Below are positions 5,440-5,795 of a stretch of DNA of 5,795 nt, in pieces. Where the stretch lies: positions 1-5,795 of the forward strand of contig CALMIW010000399.1 of NCBI GenBank assembly GCA_937864275.1, given 5' to 3'. The DNA comes from an uncultured Dehalococcoidia bacterium (GTDB lineage Bacteria > Chloroflexota > Dehalococcoidia > Tepidiformales > Tepidiformaceae). The notes under the pieces were generated by a model, which saw nothing but the letters and a program-made list of their open reading frames with translations, searched no databases and was not told where the DNA came from. How positions within the stretch are numbered: the stretch's first letter is position 1; each line of letters opens with the position of its first letter. The position numbers and the translations under genes were made by a program.

Positions 5440-5691
5440 CTAGCTGATGCCCTGGGTCGCGAGGAAGTCGAGGATGTCCTGGACGGTGTGGATGTTCTCC
5501 GCATCTTCGTCGCGGATCTCGAATTCGGCGTCATCCGCGAACGCTTCTTCGATCGCGATCGTGAGGTCCACGATGTCGAGCGAGTCGGCGCGCAGGTCGT
5601 CGATGAGGTTCGCTTCGGGCTTGACTTCGTCAGCGTTGACTTTCAGCTGCTTGACGACGACTTCGCGGACGCGTTCGAGGACAGTTGCCAT
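5440..5691 (-). CDS. acpP: Acyl carrier protein
   Basis: An 83-residue acidic carrier protein that holds growing fatty-acid chains on a 4'-phosphopantetheine arm in the cytoplasm. The arm attaches to Ser37 in the signature RADSLDIVDL (residues 34-43), at the start of helix II. The chain otherwise follows AcpP: an N-terminal helix LERVREVVVKQL (5-16), NLIDDL before the signature, and a closing region DEDAENIHTVQDILDFL (61-77). It is about five residues longer than E. coli AcpP, mainly from an apparent four-residue acidic insertion (ADDA, 52-55) after helix II. The start is ATG 5691-5689 and the stop is TAG. A GGAGG lies 10 bases upstream, a slightly long but workable spacing. No other fab genes are visible; they may lie beyond the right edge. 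No terminator with a U-tract follows it. Confidence 0.97.
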   Translation of the reverse strand: MATVLERVREVVVKQLKVNADEVKPEANLIDDLRADSLDIVDLTIAIEEAFADDAEFEIRDEDAENIHTVQDILDFLATQGIS

Positions 5692-5701
5692 GGGATGAGG
5701 G

Positions 5702-5706
5702 CCTCC
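5702..5706 (-). promoter_or_regulatory. Ribosome binding site of acpP
   Basis: GGAGG on the transcribed strand, 10 bases from the acpP ATG. The GGAG can pair with CTCC at 5711-5714 over a 4-base loop, so a short hairpin may partly cover the site. A larger imperfect hairpin (5723-5744, CCGG/GCGG arms with an AA bulge and a 4-base loop) lies further upstream in the same leader. I see no convincing promoter in 5707-5767. Confidence 0.6.
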
Positions 5707-5767
5707 AGCCGGAGTGATGGTCCCGGAAGCGGTTTTCCGCCCGGTTGGGTCGATGGGGTAGGGTAGG

Positions 5768-5795
5768 TCACCCTTGGTACTTGCGGAAGATCACG
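5768..5795 (-). CDS. Possible 3' end of an upstream gene (very short fragment)
   Basis: One minus-strand frame enters from the right edge as VIFRKYQG and stops at TGA (5770-5768), 76 bases before the acpP start. Eight residues are too few to identify a family, and another frame here is also open. It is recorded only because a co-directional gene is expected upstream of acpP. Confidence 0.15.

Noticed and set aside
444..5447. Very long plus-strand open frames antisense to infB (444-2237), nusA (2234-4150) and the desulfurase region (3753-5447)
   Set aside because: They lie opposite strongly conserved genes, have no recognisable domains, are rich in Arg, His, Asp and Leu as expected from reading GC-rich codons backwards, and lack good ribosome sites.
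1..5795. A CRISPR array, insertion sequence, tRNA or novel defence system
   Set aside because: No direct repeats with spacers, transposase motifs, cloverleaf or accessory genes are visible; all supported genes are core housekeeping genes on one strand.

Overview
This window is a stretch of conserved bacterial housekeeping genes, all read from the minus strand. In transcription order, from the right edge to the left, they are: acyl carrier protein (acpP), a class V cysteine desulfurase (IscS/NifS type), nusA, ylxR (rnpM), infB, rbfA and the first codons of truB. No mobile element, CRISPR array, tRNA or rRNA is visible, and no gap between genes exceeds about 105 bases. The long plus-strand reading frames are antisense shadows produced by GC-rich codon use.

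The DNA is GC-rich. IF-2 is short (591 residues, without the long N-terminal extension of enterobacteria). NusA carries a long acidic, alanine/glutamate-rich tail and YlxR is present. Together with the phrasing of IF-2 and NusA, this suggests a Chloroflexota-like bacterium, perhaps Dehalococcoidia. That placement rests on remembered family resemblance, not a search, and is only moderately secure.

Layout. Positions 5440-5691 hold acpP (fatty-acid carrier), with a good but slightly distant ribosome site. An 82-base gap with interlaced inverted repeats separates it from the cysteine desulfurase (4185-5357), which supplies sulfur for Fe-S clusters or tRNA thiolation. A 97-base gap follows. It contains an extended -10 promoter and then a textbook intrinsic terminator whose U-tract ends only 9 bases before the nusA start codon. 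The nusA-ylxR-infB-rbfA-truB cluster comes next. It is tightly packed: a 12-base gap, a 4-base ATGA overlap, a 53-base gap with two hairpins, then a 17-base overlap. It links transcription elongation/termination (NusA), an RNase P RNA-binding factor (YlxR/RnpM), translation initiation (IF-2), 30S maturation (RbfA) and tRNA pseudouridylation (TruB).

Most worth a second look: (1) an in-frame TGA inside the otherwise perfect TruB N-terminal motif, 15 bases from the window edge; (2) the promoter-terminator-nusA arrangement, which looks like attenuation of the gene for a termination factor; (3) an approximately 8-residue deletion in the NusA S1 domain; (4) two tandem hairpins between infB and rbfA. 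I see no novel multi-gene system here; the window is core genome with some regulatory and structural oddities.
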